Shown here: positions 32,201 to 42,104 of the stretch, one piece after another
Layout: each line of letters starts with the position of its first letter
Position numbering within the stretch: position 1 is the stretch's first letter
Made by a program: the position numbers and the translations under genes
DNA from: an uncultured Aquimarina sp.
Lineage (GTDB): Bacteria > Bacteroidota > Bacteroidia > Flavobacteriales > Flavobacteriaceae
NCBI GenBank assembly: GCA_947495425.1
Contig: CANLYR010000001.1
Coordinates: forward strand, 186,001 to 250,000
Reading direction: 5' to 3'
Length of the DNA stretch: 64,000 bases
The notes under the pieces: generated by a model
Seen by the model: the letters and a program-made list of their open reading frames with translations, nothing else
What the model was told of the DNA's origin: nothing
Database searches by the model: none

Positions 32201-33789
32201 TGGGATATTCAAAAAAATACTTGCCTTTGTTTTTAGGTGTGGCAGTTGGAGCAGGTGTGTTTTTAGGTAGTAAACTAGACTTTAGTAGCAACCCCTCAGC
32301 CAAGCTTTTTTCCTCTAACGCAAAGAAGGAAAAGCTCAATAGATTGATAGACTACATCGATTATGAATATGTAGATGAAATTAATACCGATAGCATCGTT
32401 GATGTTACTGTAAATAGAATATTAGAAAATTTAGATCCACATTCGGTATACATCCCCCCAGAAGAGCTTAAAGGTATTACAGAAAGTATGCAAGGCGGTT
32501 TTATTGGTATAGGGGTAACGTATTATCCATATAGAGATACCATATCAATTATTAATACCATAAAAGGAGGACCCAGTGAGAAATCTGGCATCAAACCCGG
32601 AGATAGAATCTTGATGGCCGATAATGATACGCTATACGGAGCAGATTTAATACGCGATAGCTTGGCAAACAAATTGAAAGGGGAGTTAAATAGCCAGGTT
32701 CAGCTCAAAGTATATCGCAAAGGATCCGGTGTGTTTGATGTTGTAGTGAAAAGAGGTAAAGTTCCCTTGCAAAGCGTAGATGCAGGATATATGCTAGATG
32801 ATGAGTTAGGGTATATTAAAGTGAATCGATTTGCTGAAACTACATACAAAGAATTCAAGAATGCTATGGCAGCATTGCTAGATGCCGGAGCAAAAGGTTT
32901 AGTTATAGACCTTCGTGATAATGGAGGTGGATTTATTGCACCAGCCTTAAAAATGGCAGACGAATTCTTGAAAGATGATCTTCTGATTATGTTTACTAAA
33001 AATAAAAAAGGAGCCATAGAGAATAATTATGCAAGTAAAAAGGGAGATTTTGAAACAGGAAAAGTATATGTGCTGATCAATGAGAACTCTGCATCTGCTA
33101 GTGAAATTTTTGCAGGAGCTATTCAGGATAATGACAGAGGGATTATTGTAGGTAGACGCTCTTATGGGAAAGGTCTTGTGCAAAGAGAAATGGCCCTAGG
33201 TGATGGCAGTGCAGTACGGCTAACAATTTCCAGATATTATACCCCTACAGGGCGCTCAATCCAAAAACCATACGCCAACGGTAATAAAGAATACTTTAAT
33301 GAGTATATGGAGCGTTATAAAAATGGCGAGTTACAAAATGCAGATAGTATTCAGGTAGCAGATTCTTTAAAATTTAAAACACCTGGCGGTAAAACTGTGT
33401 ATGGAGGAGGAGGTATTATTCCTGATATCTTCGTGAGTAAAGATACCACCCGAGTTGGTGAAACATTAAACTATTTACTTCGGTCTGGTTTTATGGGGCG
33501 CTATGTTTTTGAAGAAGAATTAGATAAAAAGAGAGCATTTTATAATGCGTTATCCGAGGAAGAATTTAGAGAGGAGATCGAAATTGATGACGCTTTCGCT
33601 GAAGGTTTTTTAAGATATGCAGGGAAAAGAGACGTAGAAATTGAATTAAAGAATTATCAAAATCAATTAAAAAAACATCTCAAAGCAACCATGGCTCAAC
33701 AATTATTTGGAACAGGAGCCTCAGAAAAAATTATTAATAATGGCGATCCAATGATAAACAAAGTATTGTCGCTTGTTAAAGAAGAATAA
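32200..33789 (+). CDS. S41-family C-terminal processing peptidase (CtpA-like)
   Basis: This 529-aa periplasmic serine protease degrades or trims proteins by C-terminal recognition. An N-terminal signal anchor lies at about residues 7-26. A PDZ domain lies at about 95-180 (GGFIGIGVTYYP; GIKPGDRILMADND). The catalytic region has Ser299 in NSASASEIF and Lys324 in SYGKGLVQ, 25 residues apart as in CtpA. Residues 340-360 (ISRYYTPTGRSIQKPY) are also diagnostic. The C-terminal 120 residues are a helical extension common in Bacteroidota homologues. Confidence 0.95.
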   Translation: MGYSKKYLPLFLGVAVGAGVFLGSKLDFSSNPSAKLFSSNAKKEKLNRLIDYIDYEYVDEINTDSIVDVTVNRILENLDPHSVYIPPEELKGITESMQGGFIGIGVTYYPYRDTISIINTIKGGPSEKSGIKPGDRILMADNDTLYGADLIRDSLANKLKGELNSQVQLKVYRKGSGVFDVVVKRGKVPLQSVDAGYMLDDELGYIKVNRFAETTYKEFKNAMAALLDAGAKGLVIDLRDNGGGFIAPALKMADEFLKDDLLIMFTKNKKGAIENNYASKKGDFETGKVYVLINENSASASEIFAGAIQDNDRGIIVGRRSYGKGLVQREMALGDGSAVRLTISRYYTPTGRSIQKPYANGNKEYFNEYMERYKNGELQNADSIQVADSLKFKTPGGKTVYGGGGIIPDIFVSKDTTRVGETLNYLLRSGFMGRYVFEEELDKKRAFYNALSEEEFREEIEIDDAFAEGFLRYAGKRDVEIELKNYQNQLKKHLKATMAQQLFGTGASEKIINNGDPMINKVLSLVKEE

Positions 33790-33803
33790 TCTAGACCCTC
33801 AAT

Positions 33804-34109
33804 ATGTCAGAATTTGAAGAATATTTAATTGCGATTGCAATTTGTTCCCCCCTTTTTTTCTTTATTATAGCTGTAGCTTTTAGACTATTAGATAATAGTG
33901 CTGCTATTTTTTTAAAACACGATATTTTGGTAGATACCTCCTACGTTTCTGGAGATATTATCAGAGAGCATATACACAGTTCGAGTGATGCTAAACTTAA
34001 AAAATCGCTAAAAAGGGCATTGGTATTTAGAAAATTACATAATTTCTTTATGATTCTAATGGTGATATCAATCCCACCGGTAATTATTGCCTGCTTTTTT
34101 GTTTTCTGA
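33804..34109 (+). CDS. Small two-TM membrane protein (101 aa)
   Basis: I recognise no family. TM segments lie at about residues 7-29 and 80-101, with a soluble charged stretch between them (SDAKLKKSLKRALVFRKL). It follows the S41 protease gene by 14 bp and probably shares its transcript, which ends at the hairpin at 34139-34160. Confidence 0.65.
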   Translation: MSEFEEYLIAIAICSPLFFFIIAVAFRLLDNSAAIFLKHDILVDTSYVSGDIIREHIHSSSDAKLKKSLKRALVFRKLHNFFMILMVISIPPVIIACFFVF

Positions 34110-34138
34110 AAAAACTATATTTTAAAACGATAGCGTAT

Positions 34139-34160
34139 TAAAGAACTTATAGTTCTTTTT
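34139..34160 (+). terminator. Intrinsic terminator after the protease operon
   Basis: The stem AAGAACT/AGTTCTT with a three-base loop is followed by TTTTTTC. It overlaps the stop codon of the convergent minus-strand gene, so it may serve both directions. Confidence 0.5.
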
Positions 34161-34347
34161 TCTTTTTTTGAATGCTCCTTGAGATTAATAAGATGAGCAT
34201 AAGAACTAATACACAAGCCGATGAAAGAACACCAATAAGTGCCGTTTTACTATCGTCTTTTAATACATTTTCGAAATCTATATGTGTGGCATTATAAATC
34301 ATCAACCCCACAGCGACTACGACTAATATGTAAATAAAATATTTCAA
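34147..34347 (-). CDS. Small two-TM membrane protein (66 aa)
   Basis: I recognise no family. Two hydrophobic segments (about residues 4-20 and 37-58) are joined by a short polar loop, and the tail is KKKKEL-like. The start is a TTG at 34347, since no in-frame ATG gives the first TM segment. It lies 26 bp after the MarC gene on the same strand and may be co-transcribed with it. Confidence 0.55.
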   Translation of the reverse strand: MKYFIYILVVVAVGLMIYNATHIDFENVLKDDSKTALIGVLSSACVLVLMLILLISRSIQKKKKEL

Positions 34348-34373
34348 GATATATATGTTATAATTAGTATTCT

Positions 34374-34946
34374 TTAAAACAACCCTTTGATATTGGTAGC
34401 AAATAATTTGACAGCAATAGCAAGAAGAATTACGCCAAATATTTTTCGTACTACATTAATTCCTTGTTTGCCTAACACTTTTTCAATTCTGCCAGATGAC
34501 TTCAAGACAATGTAGACAAAAATGATATTAATTACTATAGCAATAACAATATTAATTGTCTGGTATTCAGCTCTTAAAGATAGTATTGAAGTCATTGTTC
34601 CTGCACCTGCAATCAAAGGAAATGCCAATGGAACAACAGCTGCTGTCTCTGGCGCTTCATCTTTATACAGTTGAATGCCTAGTATCATTTCTATAGCCAG
34701 AAAAAAGATAATAAATGCTCCAGCTACAGCAAAAGAATTAACATCTATTCCTATTAAACTTAAGATTTGTTTACCTACAAACAAAAAAAGAATCATCAAT
34801 ATACCAGCAACTATAGATGCTTTTTCACTTTGTATATGCCCCGCTCTTTTTCGCAAATCTATAATAATAGGTATACTACCTACGATATCTATTACTGCAA
34901 ATAAAATCATACTTGCAGTTAATATTTCTTTGAGATTAAAATTCAT
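34374..34946 (-). CDS. MarC family (UPF0056) integral membrane protein
   Basis: This 190-aa protein with six predicted TM segments matches the MarC family. It begins with the N-terminal FAVIDIVGSIPIIIDLR, then has AGAFIIFFLAIEMILGI, and PLAFPLIAGAGTMTSIL near residue 110. MarC was once linked to multiple antibiotic resistance in E. coli, but that link was later withdrawn and its function is unknown. Nothing in the neighbourhood clarifies the role. Confidence 0.93.
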   Translation of the reverse strand: MNFNLKEILTASMILFAVIDIVGSIPIIIDLRKRAGHIQSEKASIVAGILMILFLFVGKQILSLIGIDVNSFAVAGAFIIFFLAIEMILGIQLYKDEAPETAAVVPLAFPLIAGAGTMTSILSLRAEYQTINIVIAIVINIIFVYIVLKSSGRIEKVLGKQGINVVRKIFGVILLAIAVKLFATNIKGLF

Positions 34947-35022
34947 GTTACTATGGTTTCAAAAATTTGTGCAAATGTAAGTAGACTTTATTTGATAAAG
35001 ATATTATAAAAAGGTAAATAAA

Positions 35023-35056
35023 TTGTAAAAACTATCTAGGATAAGAATTATCTTAG
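35023..35056 (+). promoter_or_regulatory. Possible promoter of the DUF3109 gene
   Basis: A TTG at 35023-35025 and TATCTTAG at 35049-35056 lie 23 bases apart, just before the ATG at 35061. They resemble a flavobacterial promoter with one mismatch in the TAnnTTTG box; the untranslated leader would be nearly absent. Confidence 0.25.
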
Positions 35057-35060
35057 CGAC

Positions 35061-35630
35061 ATGTTTCAATTAGGAAAAACTATAGTTTCTGAAGATATAA
35101 TCGAGAAAGATTTTGTTTGTAATCTGTCTGCATGTAAAGGGGCATGTTGTATCGATGGCGAAGCCGGAGCGCCATTAGAAGAATCCGAAACTCATAAGTT
35201 ACAAGAAATATATCCTATCATAAAATCATACTTACGCAAAGAAGGCATTGAAGCAATAGAACAACAAGGAACCCATGTTAAAACTCAATACGGAGAATTA
35301 GAAACTCCGCTAATTAATGGGGCAGATTGTGCATATGTGATTTTTGATGAAAAAGGCACTGCTATGTGCGCTATTGAAGAAGCATACAATCAAGGAGAAG
35401 TTGATTGGAAAAAACCAGTTTCTTGCCATTTATATCCTATTAGAGTGCAGGATTATACCGAGTTTTCCGCAGTGAATTATCATAAATGGGAAATTTGTGA
35501 TGATGCTTGTACATTGGGAAAAGAATTGCAGGTTCCGGTCTATAAATTTGTAAAAGATGCTTTGATTCGCAAGTTTGGTCAAGATTGGTATATCGAACTC
35601 GAAAAGATTGCTACTAGTATAAAGAAGTAA
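35061..35630 (+). CDS. DUF3109 family Cys-rich protein
   Basis: This 189-aa protein belongs to the Bacteroidota-typical DUF3109 family, related to YkgJ-like zinc/iron-cluster proteins. The clustered cysteines are visible: FVCNLSACKGACCIDGEAG near the start, ADCAYV, MCAIEEA, VSCHLYPIR, and EICDDACTLG. They could bind a metal or Fe-S cluster; the function is unknown. It stands alone, followed by a hairpin terminator. Confidence 0.93.
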   Translation: MFQLGKTIVSEDIIEKDFVCNLSACKGACCIDGEAGAPLEESETHKLQEIYPIIKSYLRKEGIEAIEQQGTHVKTQYGELETPLINGADCAYVIFDEKGTAMCAIEEAYNQGEVDWKKPVSCHLYPIRVQDYTEFSAVNYHKWEICDDACTLGKELQVPVYKFVKDALIRKFGQDWYIELEKIATSIKK

Positions 35631-35679
35631 TCTTTATTATTTTTCCTTCAATTTATGTTAAAAAATTCGTTATTAAACG

Positions 35680-35700
35680 TTACGGTTTTGCCGTAATTTT
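35680..35700 (+). terminator. Intrinsic terminator after the DUF3109 gene
   Basis: The stem TTACGG/CCGTAA with a five-base loop is followed by TTTT, about 50 bases after the DUF3109 stop codon. Confidence 0.5.
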
Positions 35701-35997
35701 ATGGTTTTCCAACTTTTGATTTTTTATAGATAAAAAGCGGTTCGCAAGTGACAAATCAACACTTCGCAACGATATCATTACGATTGCCTTCATTCTTTTT
35801 TGTTTATGTAAAATTCTGATTAACAAGTGTTTACTTCTTTTAATGCCGACGCGTTTTTTTAGTAGGAATTCACGTCGTGTTGAAAACTTTGTTGAAAACG
35901 TTTGCTAACTTTTGGTAGAACTTTTACAGTATTTCTTGATCTTTGTTAGTCCGTAGTAGAAAGAGAAAAATCAAAAAAAACAGCTAAAAAAAATAAG
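35701..35997. other. Leader region of nrdB
   Basis: No gene is visible in the nearly 300 bases before nrdB. The region is AT-rich and ends in a long A-rich run before the ATG. I searched by eye for a paired NrdR-box motif and did not find a convincing one. No riboswitch was recognised. Confidence 0.4.
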
Positions 35998-36975
35998 ATG
36001 AGCGCCGTAGAACCTATTTTAAAAGAAAACAAAGATCGATTCGTGATTTTTCCTATTCAACATCATGATATATGGGAATGGTATAAAAAATCTGAGGCAA
36101 GCTTCTGGACTGCAGAAGAAATTGATCTACATCAAGATATAACAGATTGGTCTACAAAACTAACGGCAGATGAAAAGTATTTTATTAAACATATTTTAGC
36201 ATTTTTTGCTGCTTCTGATGGAATAGTAAATGAAAATCTGGCAGAGAATTTTGTGAACGAAGTACAGTATAGTGAAGCAAAGTTTTTCTATGGTTTTCAG
36301 ATCATGATGGAGAATATTCATTCTGAAACCTATTCCTTACTTATCGATACATATGTGAAGGATGAAAAGGAAAAAGATATGTTGTTTAATGCGATTGATA
36401 ATTTTCCTGCAATTAAGAAAAAAGCAGATTGGGCTTTAAAATGGATCGAATCTGATTCTTTTGCAGAACGTCTTATCGCTTTTGCTGCAGTAGAAGGAAT
36501 TTTCTTTTCTGGAGCATTCTGCTCTATTTTTTGGCTAAAGAAAAGAGGCTTAATGCCAGGATTAACATTCTCTAATGAGTTAATATCAAGAGATGAAGGA
36601 GTACATTGTGATTTTGCAGTACACTTGCATAACAAACATCTTGTCAATAAAGTGCCTAAAGAAAGAATTCGTAGCATTATTGTAGATGCACTTAATATCG
36701 AGAGAGAATTTATTACAGAATCTCTTCCGGTAAGTTTGATAGGAATGAATTCAAAATTAATGACACAATATCTAGAGTTCGTTACCGATAGATTATTAGT
36801 AGAATTAGAATGCGAAAAAGAATACGGGACTGCAAACCCATTCGATTTTATGGATATGATCTCGTTACAAGGAAAAACAAACTTCTTTGAGAAAAGAGTT
36901 TCAGAATATCAAAAAGCAGGGGTGCTTAATAAAGATGCTGAAGACAGTAAAATAAGTTTTGATGCCGATTTTTAA
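35998..36975 (+). CDS. nrdB: Ribonucleoside-diphosphate reductase subunit beta (class Ia)
   Basis: This 325-aa R2 subunit carries the di-iron centre and tyrosyl radical for ribonucleotide reduction. Iron ligands and radical site are intact: E105-x-x-H108 followed by Y112 (ENIHSETY). The second ligand set lies in [13 protein letters not shown] (Glu) and [10 protein letters not shown] (E and H). The C-terminal tail that docks into the alpha subunit ends SKISFDADF. The nrdA gene follows on the same strand after an unusually long 333-bp spacer. Confidence 0.97.
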   Translation: MSAVEPILKENKDRFVIFPIQHHDIWEWYKKSEASFWTAEEIDLHQDITDWSTKLTADEKYFIKHILAFFAASDGIVNENLAENFVNEVQYSEAKFFYGFQIMMENIHSETYSLLIDTYVKDEKEKDMLFNAIDNFPAIKKKADWALKWIESDSFAERLIAFAAVEGIFFSGAFCSIFWLKKRGLMPGLTFSNELISRDEGVHCDFAVHLHNKHLVNKVPKERIRSIIVDALNIEREFITESLPVSLIGMNSKLMTQYLEFVTDRLLVELECEKEYGTANPFDFMDMISLQGKTNFFEKRVSEYQKAGVLNKDAEDSKISFDADF

Positions 36976-37308
36976 CTAATTTCTGACCATTGGTTGGCAT
37001 CTTAAACGGGAATCTGTCAAAACAATAATATATTCATTCTGAGCTGGTCACAAACAATGATTTTGTTTAATCCAGATTAGCTCAGTTTGATACAGCTTTA
37101 CAAATAAAAAAAGGGACGAAAGTCAGAAAATTATATTTTATGTGCAGGAGTACTCAGGTCTAAGGATTTAGAGAAAGCTTTCTTGTACCTGATTTCAAGC
37201 AGGTAAAATATAATTTTTTGGTATTCTGATTAGTAGATAGTAGAATTAATAACACAAATTAACATCAGTTTCTTCGTTATGAAGAAAGTTTAAAAACCAA
37301 AAAATCAT
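36976..37308 (+). other. nrdB-nrdA spacer with a long hairpin element
   Basis: This 333-bp gap contains no gene. At 37127-37217 the 14-base arms AAAATTATATTTTA and TAAAATATAATTTT enclose 63 bases that can fold further (CAGGAGTAC near 37144 against GTACCTG near 37182). The right arm runs into a T-tract, so it may act as a partial terminator or mRNA-stability element setting the nrdB:nrdA ratio. That role is inference. Confidence 0.45.
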
Positions 37309-39774
37309 ATGTATGTAGTAAAAAGAGACGGGCATAAAGAACCAATAATGTTCGACAAGATTACCGCAAGGGTAAGAAAATTATGTTATGGTCTTAATCC
37401 ATTAGTCGATCCTGTAAAAGTAGCAATGCGAGTGATAGAAGGGCTTTATGATGGAGTGACAACAAGTGAGTTGGATAACTTGGCGGCAGAAATTGCAGCA
37501 ACTATGACCATAACACACCCTGATTATGCAAAACTTGCAGCACGTATCTCTGTTTCCAATTTACATAAAAATACAAAGAAGACCTTTTCTGAGGTAGTTA
37601 CAGATCTATATGAATATGTAAACCCGAGAACAGGAAAAAAAGCACCATTGATTGCCAACGATGTACACGATGTTATTATTGCAAACAAAGAGAAGTTGGA
37701 TTCTACGATTATTTACAATCGCGATTTTGGTTACGATTATTTTGGTTTTAAAACATTAGAACGCTCATACTTACTAAAGATTAACGGTAAGATTGCAGAA
37801 CGTCCACAACATATGTTGATGCGAGTTTCTATAGGGATTCATCTCAATGATCTGGATGCTGCTATTGAGACCTATGAGTTGATGTCTAAAAAGTATTTTA
37901 CACACGCCACACCAACACTCTTTAATGCAGGTACGCCAAAACCACAAATGTCATCTTGTTTTTTGTTAACGATGCAAGACGATAGTATTGATGGTATATA
38001 TGATACATTAAAACAAACGGCTAAGATTTCGCAATCCGCAGGAGGGATAGGATTATCTATTCATAATGTTCGTGCAACTGGATCATACATCGCGGGGACT
38101 AATGGGACATCAAATGGTATCGTACCGATGCTCAAAGTGTATAATGATACAGCTCGTTATGTAGACCAAGGAGGAGGAAAACGCAAAGGGTCGTTTGCAA
38201 TCTATGTAGAGCCATGGCATGCCGATATTTTTGATTTCTTAGATCTGAAAAAGAATCACGGTAAAGAAGAAATGCGTGCGCGTGATTTATTTTATGCGAT
38301 GTGGATTCCGGATTTATTTATGAAACGCGTACAAGATGATGCAGAATGGACGTTAATGTGTCCTAACGAATGCCCTGATTTATTCAATATGCATAGTGAC
38401 GCCTTTGAAAAAGAATATTTGCGCTTTGAAGCCGAAGGAAAAGGACGAAGAACGATAAAAGCTCGTGAACTTTGGGAAAAAATTCTAGAATCTCAGATCG
38501 AAACTGGTACTCCATACATGTTGTACAAAGATGCAGCAAATCGTAAATCGAACCAACAAAATCTAGGTACAATACGCTCATCAAACTTATGTACTGAAAT
38601 TTTAGAATATACAAGCCCAGATGAGGTTGCGGTGTGTAATTTAGCTTCTATAGCACTGCCAATGTTTGTAAAAAACGGAGCATTTGATCACAAAGAACTG
38701 TTTAGAATTACAAAGCGCGTTACTAAAAACTTAAACAGAGTAATCGATCGTAATTACTACCCAGTAAAAGAAGCAGAAAACTCAAATATGCGACACCGCC
38801 CTATTGGGTTAGGAGTCCAGGGATTGGCAGATACTTTTATCCAGCTACGTATGCCATTTACCAGTGATGAAGCGAAAAAATTAAATCAAGAAATTTTTGA
38901 AACACTATATTTTGCAGCTGTTACAGCATCGATGGAAGAGGCAAAAGCAGATGGTGCATACCAGAGTTATGAAGGTTCTCCGATATCAAAAGGAGATTTT
39001 CAGCATAACTTATGGGGCATAAAAGATGAAGAATTAAGTGGCCGATGGGATTGGGCAAAACTACGCAAGCAAGTACTTAAAAACGGAGTACGTAATTCAT
39101 TGTTAGTAGCTCCTATGCCTACAGCATCTACATCCCAGATCCTGGGCAACAATGAAGCGTTTGAACCCTATACCAGTAATATATACACCAGACGAGTATT
39201 GTCGGGAGAATTTATTGTAGTAAACAAGCATTTGCTCGAAGACTTAGTAAAATTAGGATTATGGAACGATACGCTTAAAGATGCGATCATGCGAGCTAAT
39301 GGATCCATTCAAAATATAGACATCATACCACAAGATCTTAAAGAGTTGTATAAAACAGTTTGGGAATTAAGTATGAAAGACATTATTGACATGTCTCGTC
39401 ATAGAGGATATTTTATTGATCAGTCCCAGTCACTAAACCTATTTATGGAAGGTGCTACTATGGCAAAGTTAACATCAATGCATTTCTATGCCTGGAAAAG
39501 CGGTCTAAAAACAGGAATGTATTACCTGAGAACAAAATCTGCGGTTGATGCGATTAAATTTACATTGAAGGCTGAGCATAAAGAAGAACCAAAACCTGAG
39601 CAAGTAGCAGTAGCTGCTGCCCAAGTGATGGAGGCGCAAGCAGCCAAATCAGAACCAAAACAAGAGCCAGTTCCTGTAGAAGAAGGTACGGCACTTACTC
39701 CCGAAGAACTTCGTGCCATTATTGCCCAATCCAAAGAAGGTGAAGGAGACGATTGTTTAATGTGTGGGTCGTAA
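37309..39774 (+). CDS. nrdA: Ribonucleoside-diphosphate reductase subunit alpha (class Ia)
   Basis: This 821-aa catalytic subunit reduces NDPs to dNDPs. An N-terminal ATP-cone (about residues 1-90, [18 protein letters not shown]) provides dATP/ATP activity control. Active-site cysteines are seen at about 217 (SSCFLL), 428 (NLCTEI) and 443 (VAVCNLAS), together with the radical-transfer tyrosines expected near 700. The C-terminus ends CLMCGS, the eukaryote-like redox tail. An Ala/Glu/Pro-rich linker of about 50 residues precedes it. Nearby dCMP deaminase and dGTPase genes also act on dNTP pools. Confidence 0.97.
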   Translation: MYVVKRDGHKEPIMFDKITARVRKLCYGLNPLVDPVKVAMRVIEGLYDGVTTSELDNLAAEIAATMTITHPDYAKLAARISVSNLHKNTKKTFSEVVTDLYEYVNPRTGKKAPLIANDVHDVIIANKEKLDSTIIYNRDFGYDYFGFKTLERSYLLKINGKIAERPQHMLMRVSIGIHLNDLDAAIETYELMSKKYFTHATPTLFNAGTPKPQMSSCFLLTMQDDSIDGIYDTLKQTAKISQSAGGIGLSIHNVRATGSYIAGTNGTSNGIVPMLKVYNDTARYVDQGGGKRKGSFAIYVEPWHADIFDFLDLKKNHGKEEMRARDLFYAMWIPDLFMKRVQDDAEWTLMCPNECPDLFNMHSDAFEKEYLRFEAEGKGRRTIKARELWEKILESQIETGTPYMLYKDAANRKSNQQNLGTIRSSNLCTEILEYTSPDEVAVCNLASIALPMFVKNGAFDHKELFRITKRVTKNLNRVIDRNYYPVKEAENSNMRHRPIGLGVQGLADTFIQLRMPFTSDEAKKLNQEIFETLYFAAVTASMEEAKADGAYQSYEGSPISKGDFQHNLWGIKDEELSGRWDWAKLRKQVLKNGVRNSLLVAPMPTASTSQILGNNEAFEPYTSNIYTRRVLSGEFIVVNKHLLEDLVKLGLWNDTLKDAIMRANGSIQNIDIIPQDLKELYKTVWELSMKDIIDMSRHRGYFIDQSQSLNLFMEGATMAKLTSMHFYAWKSGLKTGMYYLRTKSAVDAIKFTLKAEHKEEPKPEQVAVAAAQVMEAQAAKSEPKQEPVPVEEGTALTPEELRAIIAQSKEGEGDDCLMCGS

Positions 39775-39793
39775 AGACCAATTTATATAGGGC

Positions 39794-39829
39794 AAAAGGG
39801 AAGTTTTCTTAAGATTACTTCCCTTTTTT
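39794..39829 (+). terminator. Intrinsic terminator after nrdA
   Basis: The arms AAAAGGGAAGT and ACTTCCCTTTTTT pair around a 12-base loop. The right arm ends in six T residues, 20 bases after the nrdA stop. Confidence 0.8.
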
Positions 39830-39853
39830 AGTATATTCGAATTTTCTAAAATT

Positions 39854-41200
39854 ATGATGAATTGGGAACAACTTCTGTCGTTAAAACGACAAGGAGATAC
39901 AAATAAAAGATTACGTAAAGAGCAAGACGAAACTCGATTGGGTTTTGAAGTAGATTATGATCGCATTATCTTCTCTTCGGCCTTTAGAAGTCTGCAGGAT
40001 AAAACACAGGTGATTCCACTCTCCAAAACGAGTTTTGTACATACCAGATTAACGCATAGTTTAGAAGTCTCTGTCGTTGGGCGTTCTCTAGGTAGAGTGG
40101 TAGGGAAAAAGATTTTAGAGAAGCATCCCCACCTGGCTACCATTCATGGATATCAATTTAATGATTTTGGTGCTATTGTTGCTGCAGCAGCGTTAGCTCA
40201 TGATATTGGTAATCCGCCTTTTGGCCATTCTGGAGAGAAAGCCATCGGCGAATATTTTAAAACAGGAAGCGGCACTCGTTATAAAGATCAACTCACGGCT
40301 AAACAATATCAGGACCTCATAGATTTTGAAGGAAACGCTAATGGATTTAAAATCCTTACAGAGTCTAGACAAGGAGTAGAAGGAGGGCTGCGATTGTCGT
40401 ATGCAACCTTAGGAGCATTTATGAAATACCCAAAAGAGTCCTTACCAAAAAAACCCTCAAAACATATTGCTCATAAAAAGTTTGGGTATTTTCAGAACGA
40501 ACGCTCATCTTTTCATGATGTAGCAGAAGAGGTTGGGTTATTGCAACAGGCTATAGCTGGCGAAACAACATATAGCCGACATCCGCTAACCTTTCTGGTC
40601 GAAGCTGCAGATGATATTTGCTACACGATTATCGATTTTGAAGATGGGATTAATTTGGGATTAATCGATGAAGAATATGCACTTGAATATTTAATTAAAT
40701 TAGTAAAAGACTCGATCAATACAACAAAATATAATAATTTAATCACGACTGCTGATCGATTAAGTTACCTGAGATCATTGGCAATTAATACCTTAATCAC
40801 TGAGGCTGCTAGTATCTTTATAAAAAATGAAGAGCAGATCCTTTCTGGTGAATTTGATGCTGCACTGGTCGAAAAGAGTAAATATGAGGCCCAGATCAAT
40901 GATATTATAAAGATCAGCATCGAAAAAATATACCAAAGCCAGGAAGTCACCGAAAAAGAAATTGCAGGCTACGAGATTTTAGCAACGCTTTTGGATCGAT
41001 ACTGTGTAGCAACCGATAATTTTAACCAAGATAAAAGTTCTAATTATGACAAACTGATTTTAAGAGCAGAAGGAAATAATTTTGACTATACACATGAAGA
41101 TTTGTACACAAGACTCATCAGTATCAGCAAGTATGTAGCTAGTTTAACGGATGGGAATGCATTGTTAAAGTTTCAGAAAATAAGAGGATTAAAAGTATAA
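39854..41200 (+). CDS. dgt: Deoxyguanosinetriphosphate triphosphohydrolase
   Basis: This 448-aa HD-domain dNTPase hydrolyses dGTP (and often other dNTPs) to deoxynucleoside and triphosphate. The N-terminal signature is present (RLGFEVDYDRIIFSSAFR; RLTHSLEVSVVGRSLG). The HD pair is H116-D117 in LAHDIGNPPFGH, with the further metal ligands in the HD fold (H near 66 and D in AADDICY). Length fits the long dgt subtype. It is a single gene between two terminators and, with nrdAB upstream, forms a local dNTP-pool group. Confidence 0.95.
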   Translation: MMNWEQLLSLKRQGDTNKRLRKEQDETRLGFEVDYDRIIFSSAFRSLQDKTQVIPLSKTSFVHTRLTHSLEVSVVGRSLGRVVGKKILEKHPHLATIHGYQFNDFGAIVAAAALAHDIGNPPFGHSGEKAIGEYFKTGSGTRYKDQLTAKQYQDLIDFEGNANGFKILTESRQGVEGGLRLSYATLGAFMKYPKESLPKKPSKHIAHKKFGYFQNERSSFHDVAEEVGLLQQAIAGETTYSRHPLTFLVEAADDICYTIIDFEDGINLGLIDEEYALEYLIKLVKDSINTTKYNNLITTADRLSYLRSLAINTLITEAASIFIKNEEQILSGEFDAALVEKSKYEAQINDIIKISIEKIYQSQEVTEKEIAGYEILATLLDRYCVATDNFNQDKSSNYDKLILRAEGNNFDYTHEDLYTRLISISKYVASLTDGNALLKFQKIRGLKV

Positions 41201-41232
41201 AAAAACTGCTGAAAATATATTCAGCAGTTTTT
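41201..41232 (+). terminator. Intrinsic terminator after dgt
   Basis: Perfect arms AAAAACTGCTGA and TCAGCAGTTTTT pair around an eight-base loop directly after the dgt stop codon. The flanking A and T runs mean it can also work on the minus strand. Confidence 0.88.
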
Positions 41233-41370
41233 CAAATAATCAAATATGTATTATTGTATTTTCTTATAGGATTCTACAAAAGTAAATCTCTCATTACCTT
41301 CTTTATCAGCATACCGGAATTTTATGTATACTACTCAAAGATATAAGAAAAGGGGTTTTATATAAAATAA

Positions 41371-41820
41371 TTATTTAGTAAAAGTCCATTCTTCTTTAAA
41401 TGTAACTACAGTTCCATCAGAAAGAGTGTCTTCATCTTCAAATTCATATTTTAAAGTGGTAGCGCTTAATTCTAAAATGGTACTAGAGAAACTTGTATCT
41501 CCCTTTTGTGTAAATGTTTTACCTGATAATTCCCAAGTTCCAGAGATTAAAGGATCAGGACTACAAGGTCCACCCGAGAAACCACCATATGTTTGTTCTT
41601 CATATGTTTTGTCAGCTTTTATTTCGAGCGTGCTATTTAACTCACAATCGTCTGCTTCGAGAGCTTCGCCATCAATCACAATGCTGGTAACTTCCCATTT
41701 GCCAACAATAAGAGTTTCATCATTGACTTCTCCGGTTTCTGGTTGAGTAGCATCATCGTCACTCCCACAAGAAGCAAATACTGTTGCAATAATTAAAATA
41801 AACAAACTAAGTTTTTTCAT
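41371..41820 (-). CDS. Lipocalin-like lipoprotein (149 aa)
   Basis: This small surface or periplasmic lipoprotein starts at 41820: the signal peptide MKKLSLFILIIATVFASC ends in a lipobox with the cysteine at residue 18. It is followed by an Asp-rich linker (GSDDDATQPETG). The rest is a beta-rich domain with LIVGKWEVTSI, ADKTYEEQ, SGTWELSGKTF and EEWTFTK, which matches lipocalin-like Bacteroidota proteins. Its ligand is unknown. A decayed partial copy lies just upstream (41938-42075), so the region was once a tandem duplication. Confidence 0.85.
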   Translation of the reverse strand: MKKLSLFILIIATVFASCGSDDDATQPETGEVNDETLIVGKWEVTSIVIDGEALEADDCELNSTLEIKADKTYEEQTYGGFSGGPCSPDPLISGTWELSGKTFTQKGDTSFSSTILELSATTLKYEFEDEDTLSDGTVVTFKEEWTFTK

Positions 41821-41937
41821 TTTTTTAAATTTAAGATTATAATTATTTAGCTTTGATAACGAATATTGAGTCAGAATGTTTGATAGACTACGTATTTCTT
41901 TAGTTAGATTTAGCAAAGATCAAAATATTTTTAAGTT

Positions 41938-42075
41938 TACTCACAGTTTTATCAGAAAGAGTGTCTTCATATTCATTATATATAAAGTGGAAGCATTATC
42001 ATCCGTCTCCACAGGCAGTCAATACTGTTGTAATACGATGGATAAATAAGCTAAATTTTTCAAAATTGAAATTGT
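41938..42075 (-). pseudogene. Decayed partial duplicate of the lipocalin-like lipoprotein gene
   Basis: Two segments match the neighbouring lipoprotein gene. Bases 41943-41985 resemble the 3' part at 41407-41456 (both contain ATCAGAAAGAGTGTCTTCAT). Bases 41990-42062 resemble the 5' signal-peptide part at 41748-41822 (CCACA.G.AG..AATACTGTTG). The central domain is missing and the frame is broken, so it is an internally deleted, non-functional copy. Confidence 0.7.
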
Positions 42076-42104
42076 ATTAAAAAGTGAATTTCCAGAGCGG
42101 ATAA

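Noticed and set aside
35701-35997. NrdR-box pair or cobalamin riboswitch before nrdB
   Set aside because: No convincing paired box or riboswitch core could be read by eye.
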